NCBI GenBank assembly: GCA_017547205.1
Contig: JAFYQH010000001.1
Location: 1-64,000 of the forward strand
Reading direction: 5' to 3'
Length of the DNA: 64,000 nt
From: Bacteroidaceae bacterium
GTDB taxonomy: Bacteria; Bacteroidota; Bacteroidia; Bacteroidales; Bacteroidaceae
The translations under genes were made by a program, and so were the position numbers. Of this stretch, positions 24,782-34,131 are shown one piece after another. How positions within the stretch are numbered: position 1 is the stretch's first letter; the number at the start of each line of letters is the position of its first letter. The notes beneath the pieces were generated by a model. The model was not told the origin of the DNA. It saw nothing but the letters and a program-made list of their open reading frames with translations, and ran no database searches.

Positions 24782-26863
24782 ATGAAAAGACGTCTGATAC
24801 TGTTACTCCTCGTCCTGCCACTCATCGCAATGGGGCAGGAGAAAATAAAGGTTGCCTGCATCGGCAACAGTGTAACCTATGGTATGACACACAAGAACCC
24901 CGCAGCGACATCCTACCCTACCCGTCTGCAGGAGATGCTGGGCGAAAGCTACGAAGTGCGTAACTTCGGTCACTCAGGAGCCACGCTGCTGAGCAAGGGA
25001 CACAACCCTTACATAAAGTTGCCCGAATACAAGGCAGCCCTTGAGTTCGCTCCCGACATAGCCGTTATACATCTGGGCCTCAACGACACCGACCCGCGCA
25101 ACTGGCCCAATCACCGCGACGAGTTCTACAGCGACTACACCGCAATAATAGACACCCTACACAAGGTAAACCCCAATGTGGTGACATACATCTGCCGCAT
25201 GACCCCTATATTCAACTGGCACCGCCGTTTCAAGAGCGGCACGCGCGACTGGTACTGGCAGATACAGGAGCTAATCCCGGCCATTGCCGCATACGACAAT
25301 GCCGAAGTCATCAACCTCAGCCGCTACCTCTACAGCCGCCCCGACCTCATGCCCGACGCCCTGCACCCCAACGAAGAGGGTGCATTGATACTCGCAAAGC
25401 AGGTATATTCGGCAATAACCAACGACTTTGGTGGCCTGTCACTCCCGGCCATCTACAGCGACAACATGGTAATACAGCGCGGCAAGCCCTTTGTAGTGAA
25501 AGGAACAGCCAATGCCGGTGATGAGGTAACCGCCCGGCTCGGCAAACAGAAACTTAAAGCCACTGCTGCCGACGACGGCACATGGGAAGTTGCATTCGCC
25601 CCCCTGCAGGCCGACGGCAAGAGCTACACCATGACTATTGAGTGCGGCAAGGAGAAGAAGGAATACAGCAACATCGTCGTGGGTGAGGTTTGGCTATGCT
25701 CGGGCCAGTCAAACATGGCATTCATGGTAAAAGAGAGTTCGCACAAGCAGCAGAGCCTCGCCAACGTCAACAGCAAGGACATACGCCTCTACGACATGAA
25801 GCCACGCGTATTCACCGACAACATAGAATGGGACAGCATAGACCTTGCCGCAATAAACGCACACGACTACTACAGCCCCACAAGCTGGCAACTGCAGAAC
25901 GAACAGAATGTTAGCGATTTCTCGGCTGTTGCATACCATTTCGGCGCCATGCTCGCCGACTCGTTGGGTGTTCCCATTGGACTTATATGCAATGCCGTTG
26001 GCGGTGCCCCGGCCGAAGCATTCATCGACCGTCGCACACTCGAGTTCCACCCCGTGCTGGTCGACATCCTCTACAACTGGAAAGATAACGACATGATACA
26101 GGACTGGTGTCGCGGACGTGCCAAACAAAATATCAAGAAGAGCAACAACAAACTTCAGCGTCACCCCTACGAGCCATGCTACCTGTACGAGAACGGCATA
26201 GCCCCCATAGCAAGCTACCCCATCAGCGGAGTCATTTGGTACCAGGGAGAATCAAACGCCCACAATGTGGAACTGCACGAGGTGATATTCCCCACCCTTG
26301 TCGACAGCTGGCGCCGCACATGGAACAACCACGGAATGCCATTCTATTTCGTGCAGCTCTCGAGCATCAACCGCCCGTCGTGGCCACACTTCCGCGACTC
26401 GCAGCGCAGGCTTGCAGCGTCCATCCCCAACTGCGACTATGCCGTCTCAAGCGACAAGGGACACACATGGGACGTACACCCCAAGGAGAAGGCACCGATA
26501 GGCGAACGCCTCGCACGTCTCGCACTAAACGAAACATTCGGCATGGAGCATGTAAAGCACCACGGCCCCACAATAGAGAAAGCCACACGCAAAGGCAAGA
26601 ACATTGTACTCGAGTTCGGCAATGCCGTAACAATCGCCACAAGCGACGGTATGGAACTTCGCGGTCTCGAAGTTTCGGGCGTTGCCGGTCCGTTCAGGGC
26701 TGTAGCCGGCAAGGATATTAAAATAGATGGCAACCGCATCACAATCAGTGCCATCAGCGTACAGCGCGTACGCTACGCCTGGAAGCCCTACACCGATGCC
26801 AACCTTGTCAACGAAGCTGGACTACCTGCAAGCACTTTCGAGATAAACGTAAGTGAAGAGTAA
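24782..26863 (+). CDS. Dual-domain sialate O-acetylesterase (SGNH + SASA)
   Basis: Exported esterase of 693 residues; signal peptide ends LIAMGQ. The N-terminal SGNH domain (about 20-215) has the serine block CIGNSVTYG, the HLGLNDTD block and DALHPNEEG with the Asp-His pair. The second half is a SASA-type sialate O-acetylesterase domain: LPAIYSDNMVIQRGKP, nucleophile motif CSGQSNMAFM near residue 310, and WYQGESNA. Two-catalytic-domain esterases of this design (EstA/NanS-like) are known in Bacteroidetes and remove O-acetyl groups that block sialidases. Its place right after two sialidases agrees. No surface tail, so probably periplasmic. Confidence 0.93.
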   Translation: MKRRLILLLLVLPLIAMGQEKIKVACIGNSVTYGMTHKNPAATSYPTRLQEMLGESYEVRNFGHSGATLLSKGHNPYIKLPEYKAALEFAPDIAVIHLGLNDTDPRNWPNHRDEFYSDYTAIIDTLHKVNPNVVTYICRMTPIFNWHRRFKSGTRDWYWQIQELIPAIAAYDNAEVINLSRYLYSRPDLMPDALHPNEEGALILAKQVYSAITNDFGGLSLPAIYSDNMVIQRGKPFVVKGTANAGDEVTARLGKQKLKATAADDGTWEVAFAPLQADGKSYTMTIECGKEKKEYSNIVVGEVWLCSGQSNMAFMVKESSHKQQSLANVNSKDIRLYDMKPRVFTDNIEWDSIDLAAINAHDYYSPTSWQLQNEQNVSDFSAVAYHFGAMLADSLGVPIGLICNAVGGAPAEAFIDRRTLEFHPVLVDILYNWKDNDMIQDWCRGRAKQNIKKSNNKLQRHPYEPCYLYENGIAPIASYPISGVIWYQGESNAHNVELHEVIFPTLVDSWRRTWNNHGMPFYFVQLSSINRPSWPHFRDSQRRLAASIPNCDYAVSSDKGHTWDVHPKEKAPIGERLARLALNETFGMEHVKHHGPTIEKATRKGKNIVLEFGNAVTIATSDGMELRGLEVSGVAGPFRAVAGKDIKIDGNRITISAISVQRVRYAWKPYTDANLVNEAGLPASTFEINVSEE

Positions 26864-26877
26864 AGATAACAACAGAT

Positions 26878-26912
26878 GAGGCCGGGTCAAAAGTAAATTT
26901 TGGCTCGGCCTC
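26878..26912. terminator. Bidirectional terminator between esterase gene and tdh
   Basis: GAGGCCGGGTCAAAA pairs with TTTTGGCTCGGCCTC (two G-U pairs) between the convergent genes. The GAGGC...TCAAAAGT sequence recurs in other intergenic hairpins of the window, for example near 29628. Confidence 0.8.
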
Positions 26913-26933
26913 ATTCGTATATGCAAATTGCCT

Positions 26934-27890
26934 TTATTTCCCGAATCTCTCCTTCAGGGTCTTTATCATATCCTGTGTCATGCTGTCGAGGTCATATGTA
27001 GGCTTCCAGTCCCACTCGGCACGTGCACACGAGTCATCGAGCTTATTAGGCCATGAGTCGGCAATAGCCTGGCGGATGGGGTCGAACTCATAGTGCATCT
27101 TGAAGTCGGGGATATACTTCTGTATGGCAGCCTTTATTATCTCAGGATCAAAGCTCATTGATGCCACATTGAAGCCGTTACGGTGCACAAGGCGTGCAGG
27201 GTCGGCGTTCATAATGTCAACGGCAGCGTTCAGTGCATCGGGCATGTACATCATATCCATGAAGGTGCCAGCCTGTATCGGGCATGCAAAATCCTCGCCC
27301 TTTACAGCTGCATAGTATATCTCTACGGCATAGTCCGTTGTACCGCCGCCCGGCAGGGTAACATTAGAGATAAGCCCCGGAAAACGTACAGAGCGTGTAT
27401 CGACACCGTATTTTATGAAATAATAGTCACTCAACAGCTCTGTTGCCACCTTTGTTACGCCATACATTGTACGAGGACGCTGCACGGTATCCTGCGGAGT
27501 ATTGTCAGCAGGCGTGCCGGGACCGAACGAACCAATTGAACTAGGGGTGAACACAGCGCAGTTCTTCTCGCGCGCAATCTCAAGAATGTTTATCAGACCG
27601 TTCATCTGAATATCCCATGCAAGCAGTGGCTTCGACTCGGCAACCGCCGACAGCAGTGCTGCAAGGTTATATATGGTATCAATCTTGTATTTCTCCACAA
27701 TGTCGGCAAGCTGCTTTGCGTTCTTAACGTTCGCCTCCTCGGCCGGGCCGCTCTCAAGAAGTATTCCTTTGGGCTCGGCACCAGGGATATATCCGGCAAC
27801 GATATTGCCGCCCGGTATCATGTTGCGTAACTTCATTGTAAGCTCCGAACCAATCTGCCCGGTAGAACCAATAACAAGTACGTTCTTCAT
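26934..27890 (-). CDS. tdh: L-threonine 3-dehydrogenase, SDR (epimerase-like) type
   Basis: Oxidises L-threonine to 2-amino-3-oxobutyrate with NAD. The 318-residue protein is an extended short-chain dehydrogenase, not the zinc alcohol-dehydrogenase type of E. coli. The NAD-binding motif GSTGQIGSE is at residues 8-16, and the catalytic YGVTK (YxxxK) follows in MYGVTKVATE. PSSIGSFGP and the FPGLIS region are typical of this TDH subgroup. The divergent neighbour kbl encodes the next enzyme, which makes the threonine role much more likely than a sugar epimerase. Cytoplasmic. Confidence 0.9.
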   Translation of the reverse strand: MKNVLVIGSTGQIGSELTMKLRNMIPGGNIVAGYIPGAEPKGILLESGPAEEANVKNAKQLADIVEKYKIDTIYNLAALLSAVAESKPLLAWDIQMNGLINILEIAREKNCAVFTPSSIGSFGPGTPADNTPQDTVQRPRTMYGVTKVATELLSDYYFIKYGVDTRSVRFPGLISNVTLPGGGTTDYAVEIYYAAVKGEDFACPIQAGTFMDMMYMPDALNAAVDIMNADPARLVHRNGFNVASMSFDPEIIKAAIQKYIPDFKMHYEFDPIRQAIADSWPNKLDDSCARAEWDWKPTYDLDSMTQDMIKTLKERFGK

Positions 27891-28029
27891 ATCATCAATT
27901 GTTTAGAGTTTCTTCAGGGAACGGATACCCCCACGGCATCCACATTCCAAAGTTACAAGTATTTTTGTAATACACCCCCCAAAGAGATATTTTTTTGCGT
28001 TAAAATTAATAATATTTCAGTGAGTGCTG

Positions 28030-28059
28030 TTGGTAATATTCAATAAAAAGGTAAATTTG
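28030..28059 (+). promoter_or_regulatory. Candidate promoter of kbl
   Basis: TTGG at 28030-28033, an 18-bp spacer and TAAATTTG at 28052-28059. The -7 box is a full match; the -33 box has one mismatch and a slightly short spacer. Confidence 0.45.
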
Positions 28060-28112
28060 TAATCAAAGAACCACGATAGGAATTCATTGATAAACCACAA
28101 ATACAATAAACA

Positions 28113-29303
28113 ATGTACGGTAAGTTCCAACAACATTTGCAGAACGAACTGGCTGCCATAGACGAGGCCGGTTTGTACAAGAGAGAGCGCAACATCGCAT
28201 CGCAGCAGTTTGCAGAGATAACCCTCGAGGACGGTTCCAAGGCACTCAACTTCTGCGCCAACAACTACCTTGGCCTGTCGAACAATCCACGTCTGATGAA
28301 GGCAGCGCAGCAAGCCATGGAAGAGCGTGGCTACGGCATGTCGTCGGTACGTTTCATCTGCGGAACACAGGACTATCACAAGACACTCGAGAAGGCCATT
28401 GCCGATTACTTCAAGACCGAGGATACAATTCTTTACGCAGCGTGTTTCGATGCCAATGGCGGTCTCTTTGAACCGTTGTTCACAGCAGAGGATGCTATCA
28501 TCTCCGACTCACTGAACCATGCCTCCATTATCGACGGCGTGCGTTTGTGCAAGGCAGTGCGCTACCGATATGCCAACGCCGACATGGCCGACCTTGAGCG
28601 TTGCTTGCAGGAGGCCCAGGCCCAGCGTTACCGCATCATCGTTACAGACGGCGTATTCTCTATGGACGGAAACGTAGCCCCAATGGACAAGATATGCGAC
28701 CTTGCCGAGAAATACGATGCACTTGTCATGGTCGACGAAAGCCACTCGGCCGGCGTAGTCGGCCCCACAGGACACGGTGTTGCCGAGCAGTTCGGTTGCT
28801 ACGGCCGCATAGACATCTTTACAGGTACGCTCGGCAAGGCATTCGGCGGAGCAGTTGGTGGCTTCACAACAGGCCGCAAGGAGATTATAGACATGTTGCG
28901 CCAGCGTTCACGTCCATACCTCTTCTCGAACTCGCTGCCACCATCGGTAGTAGGCGCATCAATAGAAGTGTTCAAGATGCTTGCCGAGAGCGATGCCCTG
29001 CACACCAAGTTGCAGAACAACGTAAACTACTTCCGCGACAGGATGCTTGCAGCAGGCTTTGACATCAAGCCCACGCAGTCGGCCATATGCGCAGTAATGC
29101 TCTATGACGCACCGCTGTCGCAGGTATTCGCGCAGAAGATGGCACAGGAAGGTATCTTTGTTACAGGATTCTACTACCCGGTAGTTCCAAAGGGCGAAGC
29201 ACGCATACGCGTACAATTGTCGGCAGCACACGAACAGGAGCATCTCGACAAGGCCATCAACGCCTTCATAAAGGTAGGCAAGGAACTGGGAGTGATAAAG
29301 TAA
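28113..29303 (+). CDS. kbl: Glycine C-acetyltransferase (2-amino-3-ketobutyrate CoA ligase)
   Basis: PLP enzyme that splits 2-amino-3-oxobutyrate with CoA into glycine and acetyl-CoA, completing threonine breakdown started by Tdh. It has 396 residues, matching the family. The alpha-oxoamine synthase marks are NNYLGLS, YGMSSVRFICG, DESHSAG and TGTLGKAFGG, the last with the PLP lysine near residue 240. Transcribed away from tdh with a 222-bp shared intergenic region that could allow joint control. Confidence 0.96.
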   Translation: MYGKFQQHLQNELAAIDEAGLYKRERNIASQQFAEITLEDGSKALNFCANNYLGLSNNPRLMKAAQQAMEERGYGMSSVRFICGTQDYHKTLEKAIADYFKTEDTILYAACFDANGGLFEPLFTAEDAIISDSLNHASIIDGVRLCKAVRYRYANADMADLERCLQEAQAQRYRIIVTDGVFSMDGNVAPMDKICDLAEKYDALVMVDESHSAGVVGPTGHGVAEQFGCYGRIDIFTGTLGKAFGGAVGGFTTGRKEIIDMLRQRSRPYLFSNSLPPSVVGASIEVFKMLAESDALHTKLQNNVNYFRDRMLAAGFDIKPTQSAICAVMLYDAPLSQVFAQKMAQEGIFVTGFYYPVVPKGEARIRVQLSAAHEQEHLDKAINAFIKVGKELGVIK

Positions 29304-29320
29304 CGCTTGACAGACATTAC

Positions 29321-29362
29321 GAGGCGGCTGTGCAAAAAAAAATGGGCACGGCCGCCTCGTTT
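29321..29362 (+). terminator. Terminator after kbl
   Basis: GAGGCGGCTGTGC pairs with GCACGGCCGCCTC (one G-U pair) and is followed by GTTTAATT. Confidence 0.85.
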
Positions 29363-29393
29363 AATTACATGCAACAAAAACCGCACTGCAATT

Positions 29394-29574
29394 TCAGAAG
29401 GAGTCCGCCGGTGCCACCCACGACCAACCTATGCGCACATCAAAGGTGCCTGCGTTGTAGCCTCCACAGCAGCCGTAGAAATCAAAGATACCATTCACAT
29501 TTCCATTTTCACCTTTCATCTCGTCAATGCCTGTTGTGCAATCCCTTTCAATACCAAGAACCGGATTACGGCCT
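29394..29574 (-). pseudogene. Possible C-terminal remnant of a lost gene
   Basis: On the minus strand a short open stretch ends at a TGA at 29394-29396. From the first ATG (29519) it gives 41 residues, and it is open back to about 29571. The peptide has protein-like features, including ERDCTTGIDEMKG, IFDFYGCCGGYN and VRIGWSWVAPADSF. I do not recognise the family. It has no clear ribosome binding site and lies between convergent genes after the kbl terminator, so a decayed gene end is more likely than a working small protein. Confidence 0.3.
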
Positions 29575-29627
29575 CAAAACGTCATATAAAAGAAAATGAC
29601 CAAAAGTCACTTTACAAGGGAAACAAT

Positions 29628-29728
29628 GAGGCTGACTCAAAAGTCATTTTACAAAGAAATCAATCCCCGCCAGAATATATACTCTGGTGGGGATTGATTG
29701 TTCAAGAATAGAACTTTTGGGCAGCCCC
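29628..29728. repeat. Nested inverted repeats between kbl and sulfatase gene
   Basis: Inner arms 29658-29674 and 29683-29699 (AATCAATCCCCGCCAGA with TCTGGTGGGGATTGATT) form a 17-bp stem with one G-U pair. Outer arms GAGGCTGACTCAAAAGTC (29628-29645) and GAACTTTTGGGCAGCCCC (29711-29728) pair imperfectly around it. Apart from this and the remnant, the 475-bp gap between kbl and the sulfatase gene shows nothing else. Confidence 0.7.
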
Positions 29729-29778
29729 TTGCTCGTTCAAGAACGGGTTTTGGAGCACCCTTATATTAAGTCATCCGT

Positions 29779-31299
29779 TTATTTTGGCAGTGTTATGTTG
29801 TTGAACTGAGAGATATTGCTTGAGGTATGCTCGCGATTGATGATAGCCTTCATCTCCTCTACCACATCGGGGTACTGGCTTGCGAGGTTGTTGTCCTCAT
29901 GGGTGTCGGTTACGAGATCGTACAGGCTGCAGTTGCCGTTCTGTACCACCAGTTTCCAGTTACCCATACGCAGAGCCATCATATTTGTCTCGTGGAACTC
30001 CCAATACAGAAAGTCGTGAGCCTGCTGCTCGCCCTCGCCAAGGAGTGTGGGAGCGAACGAAAGGCCATCGAAGTAGTCGTTGGCAAGGTTCTTGTTTGTA
30101 TAACGCTCGACATAGTTGTCAATGCCTGCAATTTCGCAGAATGTAGGCATCAGGTCATAGAATGCCAACTGGTGGTCGTTGACTTTGCCGGCTTCAACCT
30201 CTCCAGGCCACCATGCAATGAACGGAACGCGGATACCGCCTTCTGTAGTGGAACGCTTTGTTCCACGCAGCAGCCGCTCGGTATTGAAGTAGTCGGGGTC
30301 GCCACCACCCTCGGTGTGTGGACCATTGTCACTGGTAAAGATTACGAGTGTGTTCTTGTCAAAGCCTTTTTCCTTGAGTTTGGCAATAACCTCGCCTACA
30401 TAGGCGTCGAGACGTGTCACCATGGCAGCGAACTGCTGGTGTGCGATATTGGTAGGATTGTAGCGCGAACCGGCATCACCACCATAGCTTTTCTCTTGGC
30501 AGAAAGCTCCTTGGTAGGCCTGCAGGATCGAGTCGTTAGGTTGTGCAAGTTCTGCGTGTGGCAGGGTGTAGGTGAAGATGCCGAAGAATGGCTTGTCGGC
30601 GGTTTGCTTGTCAATCCACTCCATAGCCTCCTGATGAATGAGGTCGGCCGAGTAGTCGCGGCGATTCTTGTAATCCTCGCCGTACATTGAGTAGTTGATG
30701 TTGTTCTGCAATATCTCGCGTCGCACCTCTGTGTCTCCCGCCTCGCGGTCATACGAGTTCAGGAAGTTGGGGTAGTAAAGGTGCGCCTGGAACTGACACA
30801 TAAAGCCGTAGTAGCGGTCGATGCCACGCTTGTCGGGGGTTGACTCCGAACCCTCGTAGCCGCCCGCCCACTTACCGAACATGCCGGTGGTGTAGCCGTT
30901 GTCCTTCATAATCTCGGGCAGGATAACGTGTGCAGGGTCGTATGGCTCCTGACCGGTCTGTGTGGGATCTTGATTGTTGCCATAGTACATGTTGCCTATA
31001 CGGTACTCCTTGTTTCCGCGCACCTTGGTGTGGCCGGTGTGCTGTCCTGTCATGAAGCAAGCACGCGAGGGCGCACTCACCGGGCTGCCGGCATAGGCCT
31101 GGGTGAAACGCATTCCTTCCTCGGCCATGCGGTCGAGGTTGGGGGTGGCAATGTACTGCTGGCCATAGCAGCCTACATCGGCATATCCCAAGTCGTCACA
31201 CATTATATATATTATGTTAGGTTTCTGACTTTCCTGTGCCTGAACCGCTGCCGATGCAAGCAATCCACAACCGAAAAGTAACAATTTGCTATTTTCCAT
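29779..31299 (-). CDS. Serine-type S1 arylsulfatase, secreted
   Basis: Sulfatase of 506 residues with a signal peptide ending AVQAQ. Metal-binding Asp35-Asp36 lie in MCDDLGYADVGCYG. The signature is S75-A-P-S-R with the downstream TGQHTGHTKVRGN, so serine is the residue turned to formylglycine and the maturase at 10.0-11.3 kb is needed. FTSDNGPHTEGGGDP holds further metal ligands. It differs clearly from the first sulfatase and probably acts on another sulfate position. It follows the GEVED gene by 21 bp on the same strand, so the two form an operon. Confidence 0.93.
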   Translation of the reverse strand: MENSKLLLFGCGLLASAAVQAQESQKPNIIYIMCDDLGYADVGCYGQQYIATPNLDRMAEEGMRFTQAYAGSPVSAPSRACFMTGQHTGHTKVRGNKEYRIGNMYYGNNQDPTQTGQEPYDPAHVILPEIMKDNGYTTGMFGKWAGGYEGSESTPDKRGIDRYYGFMCQFQAHLYYPNFLNSYDREAGDTEVRREILQNNINYSMYGEDYKNRRDYSADLIHQEAMEWIDKQTADKPFFGIFTYTLPHAELAQPNDSILQAYQGAFCQEKSYGGDAGSRYNPTNIAHQQFAAMVTRLDAYVGEVIAKLKEKGFDKNTLVIFTSDNGPHTEGGGDPDYFNTERLLRGTKRSTTEGGIRVPFIAWWPGEVEAGKVNDHQLAFYDLMPTFCEIAGIDNYVERYTNKNLANDYFDGLSFAPTLLGEGEQQAHDFLYWEFHETNMMALRMGNWKLVVQNGNCSLYDLVTDTHEDNNLASQYPDVVEEMKAIINREHTSSNISQFNNITLPK

Positions 31300-31320
31300 A
31301 TTTTTGTTTTTTATCTGTTA

Positions 31321-33756
31321 TTACTTCTTTATGAATATCTTCACATTCCTGTAACCGGTTGCAGTTGTGGCACGTACAATGTAGATGCCTTCCCTTACAC
31401 CGACAACGGACATTGTGTTTCCATGACTGCTTGCTACTGTTGCTGCATCGATTGTGTAGAGGGTGATGCCCGTTACATTGGCTCCATGTGCCACAATGCA
31501 GCCTCCCTGCTGTGATATAGTGACGGTGTCGTCGCTGTTAACAGCAGTAATGCCTGTGGGATAGCTGCTCTCGTCGGTGTTGGGGCTGAAGTATGCCACT
31601 AGCCTTACGTTGCGGTCGACAGTGAAGGTATACTCGGCATCGGTAGATACAACTACGCCTTCCTCTCGCCAGCATACGAACCTGGCTGTGCCATAGGCTG
31701 CAGCCTTGGCCGTTAGCGTGGTGCCGTATGCATAGCTGTCGGCAACTTCAGAGAGCATCACACTACCGCGCTCCCATGAGTTTGCTGCTACGGTTACAAT
31801 GCGACCCACCTGTGGTTCAGCAACCTTTATGTGGAAGTCGTAGATAAAACCGTTGACTTCGTCCTCGGCAAGGTCCAGGCCATTGCTGTTGACGCGCACA
31901 CGCATGCGTGTCTGCTCCATGGTAGCCCACTCGGGTACGTTTATTTCGGCTGTTCCTGATGTGCCGTTTACTGTAACAGGTTCTGTTGTCTCGAACACAC
32001 CGTCACTGTTCCAGTCGAAGTATGCTGTGATGTTAAGATCGGCTGCAACGTTGGTTGCAAGTTTTACGTCAAGAGTGAACAGGCCGCCCTTTGCCACTGC
32101 GCCCTTGTCAGCAGCATAAACCACGTGCCAACTGCTTGGTTTTGAAGCAGTCTCGTAAACAATATTGTCCAATACTCCCTCGCCGTACATAGTGGCTCTT
32201 GTGATATAGTTGTTGCCGGCTACACCGCAGGGGTTGTTGTAGATCTTGAGTTTGCGCTGGAAAGCACTGCGCAGACGTGTGAAACGGAAAAGACTCTCGC
32301 CGTCAACAGTAAGTGTGGTCTCACCGCTTGTAAAGTAGAAATATCCGTTCTTTGTCTTGTCGGCATTCACCTTCCACACGGTTGCGAGTCCCTCGCCTGT
32401 GATGATGTTGCCGTTCTCGATGCCTACTACTGTTGCAGGCTCGGCAGCCGATGCTATCTTGTAGCCGGTTGTGTTGTTTGTTCCCACGAAGTACCACTCC
32501 TGGCTCTCGTCGAAAGAGTCGGGGTCGGCAAGTGCAAGAGTGCCACCCACAATGGTGAGGTGTTTTCCGCTCACGCTCTCGACATTGTAACTTGCGCCAA
32601 TGTTGCCGATGGCAGTGCTTGGCTCGAAGGCACGAATTTCATAAAGGTCGGGAGTTTCAACGAGTTTCCAATATGAACCGTCGTCATATGTGCCGTTCTG
32701 ACGTGTCACCCAAGTGATGACATAGTCCGATGCACCGTCCTTGTTCAAAGCGCGTGGACCGGAACTCTCACTGTTGTAGCTGGCACAGTCGGTAGAGCTG
32801 AGCCAGTGCAATCCGCTCTTTGCGGTGCTTGGGCCTACATAGTATTCTACCGGCGATGTGCTTGTGTAAATCTTTGAAGCCGATGCTGGAGTGAGGTTAC
32901 AGCTTCCCATGTATCGGCCAGTCGCAGTGTTCTTTATATAGTAGCAGTTCTCGTTCTCAGTTGGTATGAACATCCAGAACTGTGGTTTGGTGTTATCCCT
33001 TGACTGCACGGTCATACGATGGTCGCTCTCCTCGGTAATGTAGTTGGCACCAGTGTTCTTCCACTGTATGTAATACACCTTTGCACCGTCGCTTGGTGTG
33101 GGCTCTGGTTCTGGCTCCGGTTCCGGCTCCGGGGTTGGAGTCTCGCCATCGCCGCAGAGCTTAACCTCACTCAGTCCAAAGAAACAGCCTGCATTTGTGC
33201 TTCCTTTGGTTATTGTGAGTGCAACGGTCAATGTACCATCAGCATTCACCGTGCTGCCTGCAATTTCCCACATCTTGTGCACCGCGCCCGAGGAGCCTAC
33301 CCCGGCTGCGATGTCGATGTCTCTGAGTGCACCGAATGTCGCGTCGTTAACCTTTGTGTCTACATTCCAATGGCGGACAACATTGTCATTGGGTTCCTGA
33401 TAGTTGCTGCCACCATTGAGGGCGTGGACATAAAGCCCTACCTTGTTGAAAGAGAACCCTGTCGGCACTCCACTGATGGTAAACGAAAGAGTGATGGTGG
33501 GGCTTGTGTTTGCGTTTACATTAGGACAGATGATGCTGTTTGTTACAGCATTGACTGTACCCTTGAATTCATGTGATGATGTCATTGTTGCCGACGCTCC
33601 ACTGATGGCAGCACCGTTTTCATCGACCACACTGATTGTCACTGACGAAGCGTCCGTGCCTGTGCGGTTGAATCTGAGGCTGACGCTCTGCGCTGCAAGT
33701 GCCTGTTGCGACACAAGTAGCAGCAAGGTTAGAATGGTTAGGTAGAGTTTTTTCAT
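31321..33756 (-). CDS. Secreted multidomain protein with GEVED-like domain and sorting tail
   Basis: Surface protein of 811 residues, function unknown. Signal peptide ends QQALAAQ. Approximate layout: beta-rich domain 22-205; Pro-Glu linker 208-222 (PEPEPEPEPEPTP); trefoil-like domains 225-375 and 385-500; a GEVED-type domain about 510-665 with YFDWNSDGVFETTEPV and GLDLAEDEVNGF; an INCLUDES-like beta domain with FVCWREEG; and a C-terminal type-A-like sorting tail (GIYIVRATTATG...KIFIKK). It is upstream of the sulfatase in the same operon. It may hold or bind glycan at the surface, but that is inference. Trefoil-like and tail assignments are from pattern only. Confidence 0.75.
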   Translation of the reverse strand: MKKLYLTILTLLLLVSQQALAAQSVSLRFNRTGTDASSVTISVVDENGAAISGASATMTSSHEFKGTVNAVTNSIICPNVNANTSPTITLSFTISGVPTGFSFNKVGLYVHALNGGSNYQEPNDNVVRHWNVDTKVNDATFGALRDIDIAAGVGSSGAVHKMWEIAGSTVNADGTLTVALTITKGSTNAGCFFGLSEVKLCGDGETPTPEPEPEPEPEPTPSDGAKVYYIQWKNTGANYITEESDHRMTVQSRDNTKPQFWMFIPTENENCYYIKNTATGRYMGSCNLTPASASKIYTSTSPVEYYVGPSTAKSGLHWLSSTDCASYNSESSGPRALNKDGASDYVITWVTRQNGTYDDGSYWKLVETPDLYEIRAFEPSTAIGNIGASYNVESVSGKHLTIVGGTLALADPDSFDESQEWYFVGTNNTTGYKIASAAEPATVVGIENGNIITGEGLATVWKVNADKTKNGYFYFTSGETTLTVDGESLFRFTRLRSAFQRKLKIYNNPCGVAGNNYITRATMYGEGVLDNIVYETASKPSSWHVVYAADKGAVAKGGLFTLDVKLATNVAADLNITAYFDWNSDGVFETTEPVTVNGTSGTAEINVPEWATMEQTRMRVRVNSNGLDLAEDEVNGFIYDFHIKVAEPQVGRIVTVAANSWERGSVMLSEVADSYAYGTTLTAKAAAYGTARFVCWREEGVVVSTDAEYTFTVDRNVRLVAYFSPNTDESSYPTGITAVNSDDTVTISQQGGCIVAHGANVTGITLYTIDAATVASSHGNTMSVVGVREGIYIVRATTATGYRNVKIFIKK

Positions 33757-33942
33757 AAAATGATAAATTATTGTGTGTAAAAATAAAATTTATTTTTAAA
33801 AGATGCAATTTTAAAGGATAAAAAACGGAGTTAAGGGAGCTAAAGGAATTAAAACGAACAGGAGCGTAAAAGGTTAAAACCGAAAACAGAGTGTAGAAAA
33901 ATCAATAAAATCAGTCGCGAGTAATGTGGCCTTTCAAAAAAT

Positions 33943-33970
33943 GGAGCAGGTCTTTAAAAAGATCTGCTCC
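33943..33970 (-). terminator. Terminator after the 55-residue protein gene
   Basis: GGAGCAGGTCTTT and AAAGATCTGCTCC pair with one G-U. On the minus strand the stem is followed by ATTTTTTG. The stretch between it and the stop at 34132 shows nothing recognisable, and 33757-33942 is AT-rich leader or promoter DNA of the 811-residue gene. Confidence 0.75.
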
Positions 33971-34131
33971 GCAACTAAACAAATGAGAAAATTACTTAAT
34001 TTAAGTAAATGCTTGTCATCATAAATTTTATATCCTTTGGCTCGCTTTGCTTATCACTACCGACGCGACAACACTAACACAATGCCACAGCGACCATCAG
34101 CCGAAAGCTCGCCAACAAATCAATTTGCGGA

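Noticed and set aside
26934..27890. UDP-sugar epimerase instead of threonine dehydrogenase
   Set aside because: The fold is shared, but the divergent kbl neighbour and the subgroup motifs favour threonine dehydrogenase.
29307..29711. 134-codon + strand frame after kbl
   Set aside because: Runs through the kbl terminator and nested hairpins; the composition is not protein-like.
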